64,000 bases of DNA from contig NZ_BMWC01000003.1 of the NCBI RefSeq assembly GCF_014651035.1, positions 248,001 to 312,000 of the forward strand, read 5' to 3'. Below are positions 56,633 to 64,000 of this stretch, one piece after another. Source of the DNA: Streptomyces lomondensis (GTDB lineage: Bacteria > Actinomycetota > Actinomycetes > Streptomycetales > Streptomycetaceae). The position numbers were made by a program, and so were the translations under genes. The notes beneath the pieces were generated by a model. That model was not told the DNA's origin. It ran no database searches and was given only the letters and a program-made list of their open reading frames with translations. The first letter of the stretch is position 1. Each line of letters begins with the position of its first letter.

Positions 56633-57636
56633 GACTTCCTCCCGCGCTGCACGACGCGCCAGTTGATGACGACCATCACCATGATCAGTACGAAGAAGGC
56701 CCACACGATCGCGGCGCCGTAGCCGTAGTCGTTGTTGACGAAGGCGGACTGGTAGAAGTACAGCAGCGTGGTCAGGCCCGCCTGGCCGGGGCCGCCGAGG
56801 TTCGGGTTGGCGGCGTTGCTGCCGAACAGGACCTGGGGCTCGCTGAAGCTCTGCAGGCCGTTGATGGTCGAGATGACGACCGTGAACAGGATGATGGGCC
56901 GCATGATCGGCATGGTGATCTGGAAGAACGTACGGATCGGCCCGGCGCCGTCCAGCTTGGCCGCCTCGTAGATCTGCGTCGGGATGGCCTGGAGACCGGC
57001 CAGGTAGATGATCATGTTGTAGCCGGTCCACATCCAGGTCATCAGCAGCGCGATGACCAGCTTGATCAGCCACGGATTGCTCAGCCACGGGACGGGTGAG
57101 ATGCCGACCATGCCCAGGATGGCGTTGACCAGGCCGAAGTTGTTGCTGAACACCGCGCCGAAGAAGATCGACACGGCGACGATCGAGGTGACGTTCGGTA
57201 CGTAGAGGGCGATGCGGTAGAAGCCCTTGAAGCGACGGACCGAGTGCAGCAGCGTCGCCAGCACCAGGGCGCCGAACAGCGTGGGGACGGTGGACAGCAC
57301 CCAGATCACCAGGGTGTTGCGGATCGACATCCAGAAGACCGGGTCCGACCACAGGAACCGGAACTGGTCCAGGCCCACGAACTGCATGGTGCCCATGCCG
57401 TCCCAGCGCTGGAAGGCCAGGTACAGCGAGTAGAAGACCGGGAAGAACGAGAAGCCGATGAAGATCAGGAAGAAGGGCGAGATCGCCAGGTACTGCCGCC
57501 AGTAGGACAGCACCCGGCGAGGTTTGGGCCGCACCGTGCCCGCGGGCGGTGTGCGCCGCGGGCGGAAGCGGGCCGGGCCCGGCCCGCCCCGGTGCCGTGG
57601 CACCGGGGCGGGACCGGTGACCGGAGGGGACGACAC
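56629..57636 (-). CDS. ABC sugar transporter permease (MalF/CUT1 type)
   Basis: 335 residues, GTG 57634-57636 immediately before the binding-protein stop. After a 40-residue Pro/Arg-rich cytosolic tail come six helices. The EAA loop is IPTQIYEAAKLDGAGPIRTFFQITMPIMRPI. Partner of the MalG-type permease, with 4-base translational overlap. Confidence 0.92.
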   Translation of the reverse strand: MSSPPVTGPAPVPRHRGGPGPARFRPRRTPPAGTVRPKPRRVLSYWRQYLAISPFFLIFIGFSFFPVFYSLYLAFQRWDGMGTMQFVGLDQFRFLWSDPVFWMSIRNTLVIWVLSTVPTLFGALVLATLLHSVRRFKGFYRIALYVPNVTSIVAVSIFFGAVFSNNFGLVNAILGMVGISPVPWLSNPWLIKLVIALLMTWMWTGYNMIIYLAGLQAIPTQIYEAAKLDGAGPIRTFFQITMPIMRPIILFTVVISTINGLQSFSEPQVLFGSNAANPNLGGPGQAGLTTLLYFYQSAFVNNDYGYGAAIVWAFFVLIMVMVVINWRVVQRGRKS

Positions 57637-58914
57637 CTACTTCACCCCCTGTCGCCGGGCGATCTGCCTGGCCTGGCTCACCGCGTCGTTCCAGGCGTCG
57701 TCGGGCTTCTTGCCCTTGGCCTCGATGCTGGTCAGCTCGGTGAAGAAGGGGGCCATGACGGCGGCGTCGGCGGGCGCCTCGTAGCTGACCGGGATGGCCT
57801 TGGCGGCCGGGCCGAACACCTCGATGACCTTCTGCCCGCCGAAGAACGGGTCGGGCTGCGTCATGGCCGGCATGGCGTAGGCCGCCGGCGCGGCGGGGAA
57901 GATGGCGGCGTCGGCGAAGCCGCGGGCGTCGTTGGCCGGGCTGAGGATCCAGCTGATGATCTTGAAAGCCTCTTCGGGGTTCCGGCACTGCTTGGGCAGG
58001 GCCAGGTAGGAGCCGCCCTGGTTGGCCGGTCCGCCGGGGGTCGCGCAGACCCGCCACTTGCCCTTGGTCTTCGGGGCCGCCTGCTCGATGTCCAGGGCGT
58101 GCCAGGCCGCGCCGAGTTCGGTGGTGAGGCTCTTGCCGATGGCGGCGTTCCAGGTGTTGTCGTTGATCTTGGCGTCGATGCCCAGGGTGTAGGGGCGGAT
58201 CGCCGTGGTCCACGCGGCGCGGATGTGGTCCTGGTCGCCGATGAAGCGGTTGTTCTTGTCGATGAACCGCTCGGTGCCCTGGCCGACCGCGATGGTGAAC
58301 ACCGCGCTGATGTTGTTGACCAGATAGGTGCCCGGCAGCTTCTTCCCCAGCTCGGTGCCGAGGTCGAAGTACTCGTCCCAGGTCCCGGTCCGGGCGGCGA
58401 CCTTGTCGGGGTCGGTGGGCAGCCCGGCCTTGTCGAACAGGTCCGCGCGGTAGAAGAGCGCGGTGGGGCCGATGTCGATCGGGAAGCCGATCTGCTTGCC
58501 GTCCTCGGTCTGGGCGAGCTTGGTCTTCCACTCCAGGTACTGGGACGAGACCTGCTTGAAGCCCAGGTCGTTCAGGTCCAGGAAGCGGCCCGCGTTGGGC
58601 AGGAAGGACGCGATGTCCTCGCCCTTGATGCCGGTGATGTCGGGCACGGAGGTGCCCGCCGCGAGGGTCGTGGTGAGCTTCTGCTTGAAGTCGCCGCCGA
58701 TCGAGGCGACGGTCAGCTTCACCTGGTCGGCGAAGTGCGTCCTGGCCTCCGCGACCACCTTGTCGCTGAGCGCGCCGCCCCAGTACCACATGGTGAGGTT
58801 CTTGCCGTTCTTGCTGCCGGCCGAGCCCGATCCGTTGCCGCATGCGACGGTCAGGCCGGAGGCGGCCGCGGTGAGCGCGGCGGCCTGGAGGAAGCCTCTA
58901 CGGGAAAGGTCCAC
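57637..58914 (-). CDS. Sugar-binding lipoprotein of the ABC transporter
   Basis: 425 residues, GTG 58912-58914 after AGGAG. Signal with a Tat-like SRRGFLQ and a lipobox ending LTVACGNGSGS, so it is anchored at the outer face. The mature protein has the solute-binding class (LTMWYWGG, DITGIKGEDIASFLPNAGRFLDL, GFPIDIGPTALFYRADLFDKAGLP) used for oligosaccharides by CUT1 systems. It follows the PfkB kinase gene by 47 bases and leads the transport genes. Confidence 0.92.
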   Translation of the reverse strand: MDLSRRGFLQAAALTAAASGLTVACGNGSGSAGSKNGKNLTMWYWGGALSDKVVAEARTHFADQVKLTVASIGGDFKQKLTTTLAAGTSVPDITGIKGEDIASFLPNAGRFLDLNDLGFKQVSSQYLEWKTKLAQTEDGKQIGFPIDIGPTALFYRADLFDKAGLPTDPDKVAARTGTWDEYFDLGTELGKKLPGTYLVNNISAVFTIAVGQGTERFIDKNNRFIGDQDHIRAAWTTAIRPYTLGIDAKINDNTWNAAIGKSLTTELGAAWHALDIEQAAPKTKGKWRVCATPGGPANQGGSYLALPKQCRNPEEAFKIISWILSPANDARGFADAAIFPAAPAAYAMPAMTQPDPFFGGQKVIEVFGPAAKAIPVSYEAPADAAVMAPFFTELTSIEAKGKKPDDAWNDAVSQARQIARRQGVK

Positions 58915-58961
58915 GGGTCACTCCTGTTGTTGCTGTTCGACGTGGTGAGGGCAATCGGGGG

Positions 58962-60014
58962 TCAGTGCGGCCGTTCGGAGGCGCGCGGACCGATGGGCAT
59001 GAGAGGGGCGGGCGGGGTCACGGGGGCGTGGCGCACCGGCGGGCCGACGTTCGCCGGGATGCGGTCGGCCAGGAAGCCGTAGGCCTGCCGGAGTCCGGGG
59101 TCCGTCAGCGAGCGCCACCAGCGGTCCACGCCGTACCAGCCGGGGGCCGCGAGCGCCCCGCCGTGGTGCCGGACGGACAGCCCGGCCGCGAGCACCGCGA
59201 ACCGCAGCCGCTCCGCCAGCGGCCAGCCGCCGAGGGAGGCCGCGACGAAGCTCGCGCCGAAGACGTCCCCGGCGCCCGTCGCGTCGAGGACGTCGGTGTC
59301 CAGGGCCTCGACCTCCGCGTACTCGCCGGTGATCTGGTCGACGGCGACGGCCCCCTCGCCGCCCCGGGTGACCACGGCCACCGGCACCAGCTCGGAGAGC
59401 GTGCCGAGCGCCGCCACCGCGCTGTCGGTGCGGGTGTAGGCCATCGCCTCGGCCTCGTTCGGGAGGAAGGCGTGGCACAGGGCCAGCTGTTCCAGGAGGC
59501 CCGTCGACCACTCCTGGGTGGGGTCCCAGCCGACGTCGGCGTAGATCTGCGTGCCGTTCGCGGCGGCCTTGGCGAGCCACTCGCGCGGCTCGGCCTCCAG
59601 GTGCACCAGGGCGGTACGCGCCTCGGGCGGGTCGCCCATCAGCGCGTCCTGCGAGTACGGCGGCTCCTGGCCGTGGGTGAGCAGGGCCCGGTCGTGGCCG
59701 TAGGCGACGGAGACGGTGACCGGGGTGGGCCAGTCGTCCGCCGTGCGGGAGAGCGACAGGTCGACGCCCTCCTGGTCGCACAGGACGTCCCGGCAGTGCT
59801 CGCCGTAGAAGTCGTCGCCGAAGACCGTGGCCAGCGAGGTGCTCAGGCCGAAGCGGGCGGCGGCCACCGCGAGGTTCGCGATGCCGCCCGGGCCGCAGCC
59901 CATGCCCTTGGTCCAGATCTCCTCGCCGGCGGTCGGCGGCTTCCCCAGCCCGGTGAGGACGAGGTCGTAGAAGAGCAGCCCGGTCAGCAGCACATCGGGC
60001 CGTTCGTCGTCCAC
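58962..60014 (-). CDS. PfkB-family carbohydrate kinase
   Basis: 350 residues from GTG 60012-60014 (GAGAGG 8 bases before); an ATG 17 codons upstream (60063-60065) is possible and lies in a suspected operator. Ribokinase fold: GCGPGGIANLAVAAARFG near the start and the catalytic DATGAGDVFGASF near the end. Phosphorylates a sugar or nucleoside with ATP. It is the first gene of the minus-strand operon, divergent from the DeoR gene. Confidence 0.88.
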   Translation of the reverse strand: MDDERPDVLLTGLLFYDLVLTGLGKPPTAGEEIWTKGMGCGPGGIANLAVAAARFGLSTSLATVFGDDFYGEHCRDVLCDQEGVDLSLSRTADDWPTPVTVSVAYGHDRALLTHGQEPPYSQDALMGDPPEARTALVHLEAEPREWLAKAAANGTQIYADVGWDPTQEWSTGLLEQLALCHAFLPNEAEAMAYTRTDSAVAALGTLSELVPVAVVTRGGEGAVAVDQITGEYAEVEALDTDVLDATGAGDVFGASFVAASLGGWPLAERLRFAVLAAGLSVRHHGGALAAPGWYGVDRWWRSLTDPGLRQAYGFLADRIPANVGPPVRHAPVTPPAPLMPIGPRASERPH

Positions 60015-60056
60015 GGAGTCGTCCTCTCGCTCGGAGCTTCGACCGAGATCGTCAAA

Positions 60057-60151
60057 ACTCGTCATTTCGGTGACCGGAATCGTGCGCTGCTCGGAGAGAT
60101 TGGTCAATACCCGAGCAGAACTGAGCATGGAAATGATTGAAGATGACGAGT
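60057..60151. promoter_or_regulatory. Mirror-image DeoR sites between the pfkB-type and deoR-type genes
   Basis: ACTCGTCAT at 60057-60065 and its exact complement ATGACGAGT at 60143-60151 sit at the two ends of the divergent gap. The match extends partly outward (ACTCGTCATTTC versus ACTCGTCATCTTC). DeoR repressors often bind two such distant half sites and loop the DNA. Confidence 0.5.
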
Positions 60152-60928
60152 AGTGTTCCGGCCGTGCTGGCAGAACGACGACACCAACTCATCCTGCGGT
60201 CCCTGCGCTCAGGCGGCCCCGCAGCTGTGACCGACCTCTCCGAACAGCTGGGTGTGAGCCCGGCCACCATCAGGCGTGACCTGGTGAAACTGGAGGAGGA
60301 CGGCCTGCTGACGCGGGTCCACGGCGGTGCCGTGGTCGAGGAGGGCGACCAGCCCTTCGCGGAGGTCGCCGAGGTGCGCGTGGCCGAGAAGGACGCCATA
60401 GCCGAGCGCGCCGCGGCGATGATCACGGATGGTCAGTCGGTGCTGCTGGACATCGGGACGACCGCCTACCGCCTGGCCCGGCAGCTGCACGGACGCCGGC
60501 TCACCGTGATCACCAGCAACCTGGTGGTCTACGAGGAACTCGCCGACGACGAGGGCATCGAGCTGGTCCTGCTCGGCGGCATGGTCCGCCGTGAATACCG
60601 CTCCCTGGTCGGCTTCCTCACCGAGGACAACCTGCGCCAGCTGCACGCCGACTGGCTCTTCCTCGGCACCAGCGGCGTGCGGCCCGGCGGGCACGTCATG
60701 GACACCACGGTCGTGGAGGTGCCGGTCAAGCGCGCCATGATCAAGGCCGGTGAGAAGGTCGTGCTGCTCGCCGACGCGGCGAAGTTCCCCGGGCACGGGA
60801 TGGCGAAGGTCTGCGGTCCCGAGGACCTGGACGTGGTGGTGACGAACGAGCCGCTCGACACGGCGACGCGGTCCTCCCTTCAGGAGGCGGGCGTCGAGGT
60901 CGTCGTGGTGGGAAAGGTGCAAGCGTGA
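60143..60928 (+). CDS. DeoR-family sugar regulator
   Basis: 261 residues from ATG 60143 (the conserved start LAERRHQLILRSLRSGG is 8 residues in). HTH: AVTDLSEQLGVSPATIRRDLVKLEEDGLLTRVHGGAV, exactly the DeoR signature. The sensor half has DIGTTAYRLARQL, VITSNLVV and DTTVVEVPVKRAMIKAGEKVVLLADAAKFP, the phosphosugar-binding isomerase-like fold. Should repress this sugar locus until a sugar phosphate appears. Its stop overlaps the GH4 start (GTGA). Confidence 0.93.
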   Translation: MTSSVPAVLAERRHQLILRSLRSGGPAAVTDLSEQLGVSPATIRRDLVKLEEDGLLTRVHGGAVVEEGDQPFAEVAEVRVAEKDAIAERAAAMITDGQSVLLDIGTTAYRLARQLHGRRLTVITSNLVVYEELADDEGIELVLLGGMVRREYRSLVGFLTEDNLRQLHADWLFLGTSGVRPGGHVMDTTVVEVPVKRAMIKAGEKVVLLADAAKFPGHGMAKVCGPEDLDVVVTNEPLDTATRSSLQEAGVEVVVVGKVQA

Positions 60929-62262
60929 GGCTGACGATTCTGGGCGGCGGAGGATTCCGCGTGCCGCTGGTGTACGGGGCGCTCCTGGCGGACCATGCCG
61001 AGGGCCGGGTGACGCATGTCGTCCTGCACGATCTGGATCCGGCGAGACTGTCCGCGGTGACGCGGGTCCTCGCCGAGCAGGCGGCCGACGTCCCCGACGC
61101 GCCGGAGGTGACCGCCACCACCGACCTGGACGAGGCCCTGCGCGGCGCCGACTTCGTGTTCTCCGCGATCCGCGTCGGCGGCCTGGAGGGCCGGGCGAAC
61201 GACGAGCGGGTGGCCCTGGCCGAGGGCGTCCTCGGCCAGGAGACGGTCGGCGCGGGCGGCATCGCCTACGGCCTGCGCACCGTCCCGGTCGCCGTCGACA
61301 TCGCCCGGCGGGTGGCCCGCCTGGCGCCGGACGCCTGGGTCATCAACTTCACCAACCCGGCCGGCCTGGTCACCGAGGCCATGTCCCGCCACCTAGGCGA
61401 CCGCGTCATCGGCATCTGCGACTCCCCGGTCGGCCTCGGCCGCCGCATCGCCCGCGTGCTCGGCGCGAACCCCAAGGAAGCCTGGATCGACTACGTCGGC
61501 CTCAACCATCTCGGCTGGGTGCGCGGCCTGCGCGTCGCCGGCCGCGACGAGCTGCCGCGCCTGCTCGCCGACCCCGACCTGCTCGGCTCCTTCGAGGAGG
61601 GCAAGCTCTTCGGCGTGGACTGGCTGCGGTCCCTCGGCGCGATCCCGAACGAGTACCTGCACTACTACTACTTCAACCGCGAGGCCGTACGGGCCTACCA
61701 GCAGGCCGAGAAGACCCGCGGCGCCTTCCTGCACGAGCAGCAGGCCCGCTTCTACGCCGAGATGCGCAACCCCGACGCCCCCGCGTGGAAGGTCTGGGAC
61801 GACACCCGCGCCGAGCGCGAGGCCACCTACATGGCCGAGAACCGCGAGACCGCGGGCGCCGGCGAACGCGACGAGGACGACCTGTCCGGCGGCTACGAGA
61901 AGGTCGCCCTCGCGCTGATGCGGGCCATCGCCCGGGACGAGCGCACCACCCTCATCCTCAACGTGCGCAACCAGCGCACCCTGTCGGTCCTGGACACGGA
62001 CGCCGTCATCGAGGTCCCGTGCCTCGTCGACGCCAACGGCGCCCATCCGGTCACCGTGGACCCGCTGCCCGACCACGCCACCGGCCTGGTCTGCGCGGTC
62101 AAGGCGGTCGAGCGCGAGGTGCTGGCCGCCGCCGACTCCGGCTCCCGTACGACCGCTGTGAAAGCCTTTGCCCTGCACCCGCTCGTCGACTCCGTCAACG
62201 TGGCCCGGCGCCTCGTCGACGGGTACACCGCCGTCCACCCCGGCCTCGGCTACCTCAAGTAG
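60925..62262 (+). CDS. GH4 glycosidase (6-phospho-beta-glucosidase type)
   Basis: 445 residues, GTG 60925. NAD loop LTILGGGGFRVPLVYGAL, the Mn-binding Cys and His in GICDSPVG and GLNHLGWVRG, and INFTNPAGLVTEA are those of GH4 enzymes, which use NAD and Mn for an oxidation-elimination mechanism. The CDSP variant of the Cys motif and LNH fit the 6-phospho-beta-glucosidase side of the family. Its substrate is therefore probably phosphorylated at C6, notable next to an ABC (non-phosphorylating) importer. Confidence 0.85.
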   Translation: MRLTILGGGGFRVPLVYGALLADHAEGRVTHVVLHDLDPARLSAVTRVLAEQAADVPDAPEVTATTDLDEALRGADFVFSAIRVGGLEGRANDERVALAEGVLGQETVGAGGIAYGLRTVPVAVDIARRVARLAPDAWVINFTNPAGLVTEAMSRHLGDRVIGICDSPVGLGRRIARVLGANPKEAWIDYVGLNHLGWVRGLRVAGRDELPRLLADPDLLGSFEEGKLFGVDWLRSLGAIPNEYLHYYYFNREAVRAYQQAEKTRGAFLHEQQARFYAEMRNPDAPAWKVWDDTRAEREATYMAENRETAGAGERDEDDLSGGYEKVALALMRAIARDERTTLILNVRNQRTLSVLDTDAVIEVPCLVDANGAHPVTVDPLPDHATGLVCAVKAVEREVLAAADSGSRTTAVKAFALHPLVDSVNVARRLVDGYTAVHPGLGYLK

Positions 62263-62294
62263 AGCCCTCAGGAAGTCCTCAGGAGACGTGTCCC

Positions 62295-64000
62295 ATGCAT
62301 GACGAAAGCCGCCGGATCGAAGAGCGCGTGCAGCGCCTCCACGACCAGCGCATCAAGACCGCGATCTACGCGGCCACCGTCCCCTTCGAGGTGGAGGCGT
62401 GGCAGGCTCCCGGGGAGCCGGTGCCCTTCGAGGAGGCGGCCGCCGCGTCCTACGAGCCGTTCGCGATGGGCACCCCGTGGGGACCGCCCTGGGGCACCAC
62501 CTGGTTCCGCATGCGCGGACAGGTGCCCGAGGAGTGGGCGGGCCGGCGCGTCGAGGCCGTCATCGACCTCGGCTTCGTGGGCGACTGGCCCGGCAACCAG
62601 GCCGAGGCCCTCGTCCACCGCACGGACGGCACCCCGCTCAAGGCCGTGAACCCGCTCAACCAGTACGTCCCGATCGCCAACCCGGCGACCGGCGGGGAGA
62701 CGGTCGACTACCTGGTCGAGGCCGCCTCCAACCCGGACATCCTCGCGGACAACTTCTCCAAGGTCACGCCCCTCGGCGACAAGCTGACCGCCGGCGACAA
62801 GCCGCTCTACACCTTCCGCAGCGCCGACCTCGCCATCCTCGACGAGGAGGTCTGGCACCTCGACCTCGACGTGCAGGTGCTGCGCGAGCTGATGCACGAG
62901 CTCGGCGAGCACGACCCGCGCCGGCACGAGATCGCGCACGCCCTCGACCGGGCGATGGACCTGCTCGACCTGGACGACGTCTCCGGCTCGGCCGCCGCGG
63001 TGCGCGAGGCGCTGAAGCCGGTGCTGTCCAAGCCCGCGCACGCCAGCGCCCACACGATCTCCGGCGTCGGCCACGCCCACATCGACTCGGCCTGGCTCTG
63101 GCCGATCCGGGAGACCAAGCGCAAGACGTCCCGCACGTTCTCCAACGTCACGTCCCTGGCCGACGAGTACGACGACTTCATCTTCGCCTGCTCCCAGGCC
63201 CAGCAGTACGAGTGGGTCCGCGACAACTACCCCAAGGTCTGGGCCCGCATCCAGGAGTCGGTCAAGAACGGCCAGTGGGCGCCGGTCGGAGGCATGTGGG
63301 TCGAGTCCGACGGCAACCTGCCCGGCGGCGAGGCCGTCGCCCGCCAGTTCGTCCACGGCAAGCGGTTCTTCATGGACCACTTCGGCATCGAGACCAAGGG
63401 CGTGTGGCTGCCGGACTCCTTCGGCTACAACGCCGCCTACCCGCAGATCGCCAAGCTCGCCGGGAACGAGTGGTTCCTCACCCAGAAGATCTCCTGGAAC
63501 CAGACCAACAAGTTCCCCCACCACACCTTCTGGTGGGAGGGCATCGACGGCACCCGCATCTTCACCCACTTCCCGCCGGTCGACACCTACAACGCCCGTT
63601 TCAGCGGCGAGGAGATGTCCCGCGCGGTCCGCAACTACCAGGAGAAGGGCGGCGCCTCGCGCTCCCTGGCGCCCTTCGGCTGGGGCGACGGCGGTGGCGG
63701 CCCCACCCGCGAGATCATGGAACGCGCCCGCCGGCTGGCGGACCTGGAGGGCTCCGCGAAGGTCGTCGTCGAACACCCCGACGAGTTCTTCGCCAAGGCC
63801 CGCGAGGAGTACCCGGACGCGCCCGTCTGGGTCGGCGAGCTCTACCTGGAGCTGCACCGCGCCACCTACACCTCCCAGGCCCGCACCAAGCAGGGCAACC
63901 GCCGCTCCGAGCACCTCCTGCGCGAGGCGGAGCTGTGGGCGACCACGGCCGCGCTGCACGCGCCGGGCTACGCCTACCCGTACGAGAAGCTGGACCGGCT
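62295..64000 (+). CDS. GH38 alpha-mannosidase (runs off the window)
   Basis: 568 complete codons seen from ATG 62295 (AGGAG upstream); the gene continues beyond 64000. The N-terminal beta-domain is followed by the GH38 catalytic domain: GVGHAHIDSAWLWPIRETKRK (zinc His and Asp), FACSQAQQYEWVRDNYP, PVGGMWVESDGNLPGGE and the nucleophile Asp in VWLPDSFGYNAAYPQIAKLAG. Full family members have about 1000 residues. No signal peptide, so it acts on imported mannosides. It follows the GH4 gene by 32 bases and shares its DeoR control. Confidence 0.92.
   Translation, partial: MHDESRRIEERVQRLHDQRIKTAIYAATVPFEVEAWQAPGEPVPFEEAAAASYEPFAMGTPWGPPWGTTWFRMRGQVPEEWAGRRVEAVIDLGFVGDWPGNQAEALVHRTDGTPLKAVNPLNQYVPIANPATGGETVDYLVEAASNPDILADNFSKVTPLGDKLTAGDKPLYTFRSADLAILDEEVWHLDLDVQVLRELMHELGEHDPRRHEIAHALDRAMDLLDLDDVSGSAAAVREALKPVLSKPAHASAHTISGVGHAHIDSAWLWPIRETKRKTSRTFSNVTSLADEYDDFIFACSQAQQYEWVRDNYPKVWARIQESVKNGQWAPVGGMWVESDGNLPGGEAVARQFVHGKRFFMDHFGIETKGVWLPDSFGYNAAYPQIAKLAGNEWFLTQKISWNQTNKFPHHTFWWEGIDGTRIFTHFPPVDTYNARFSGEEMSRAVRNYQEKGGASRSLAPFGWGDGGGGPTREIMERARRLADLEGSAKVVVEHPDEFFAKAREEYPDAPVWVGELYLELHRATYTSQARTKQGNRRSEHLLREAELWATTAALHAPGYAYPYEKLDR

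Overview
The window is high-GC actinobacterial DNA and almost certainly from a Streptomyces chromosome. The evidence is the very strong third-position GC bias, the many GTG and TTG starts behind GGAGG-type ribosome binding sites, the Tat and lipoprotein signals, the TetR/MarR/ArsR/IclR/PaaX/DeoR regulator mix, interspersed repeats typical of Streptomyces, and the tkt-tal-zwf-opcA-pgi-gnd gene order. I see no rRNA, tRNA, CRISPR array, prophage or replication origin.

Layout. 1-109: tail of an HxlR-like regulator. 145-8055: a compact, mostly translationally coupled cluster. It holds a CDP-alcohol phosphotransferase, a BchC-like dehydrogenase, a 6-pyruvoyltetrahydropterin synthase homologue lacking its catalytic residues, a GT4 glycosyltransferase, a SAM methyltransferase, a flippase-like membrane protein, a creatininase-family amidohydrolase and a GTP cyclohydrolase II paralogue with Met120 at the diagnostic Tyr position. 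This is the best candidate here for an undescribed biosynthetic system. 8215-10423: two coupled saccharopine-dehydrogenase-type genes. 10401-12517: a serine esterase, and an ArsR-VOC pair with a perfect operator palindrome. 12620-17637: a quinate/shikimate catabolic island (MHS transporter, TetR, shikimate dehydrogenase, 3-dehydroshikimate dehydratase fused to an HPPD-like domain). 17624-19090: a beta-helix membrane protein. 19164-28182: the pentose phosphate operon, read on the minus strand from tkt, with a divergent AraC regulator.

28340-39367 is accessory DNA: a secreted GH16 glucanase under a LacI-type box, a DUF1062 gene, small and VOC proteins, a secreted GH127 arabinofuranosidase with a ricin-type lectin tail, a lipase and an IclR regulator. 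It also contains scars: a 385-bp direct duplication of the lipase/IclR junction, an ester-cyclase fragment, a GH43 fragment, a frameshifted membrane protein, and a 221-bp MITE inserted exactly at the GH127 stop codon.

39364-47374: a secreted hydrolase and MHS transporter pair, then a MarR-controlled acyl-CoA-type catabolic operon (SDR, amidohydrolase, acyl-CoA ligase, MaoC hydratase) converging on a PaaX regulator. 47390-64000: a large sugar locus. The minus strand carries PfkB kinase, lipoprotein binding protein, two permeases, an alkaline-phosphatase-like enzyme, GH2 beta-galactosidase, a secreted metallophosphoesterase-LamG protein, a secreted PHP phosphoesterase and a secreted protein. 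Divergent from it run a DeoR regulator, a GH4 glycosidase and a GH38 alpha-mannosidase that runs off the window end. Three phosphoesterase folds together with three glycosidases and one ABC importer suggest use of a phosphate-bearing glycan.
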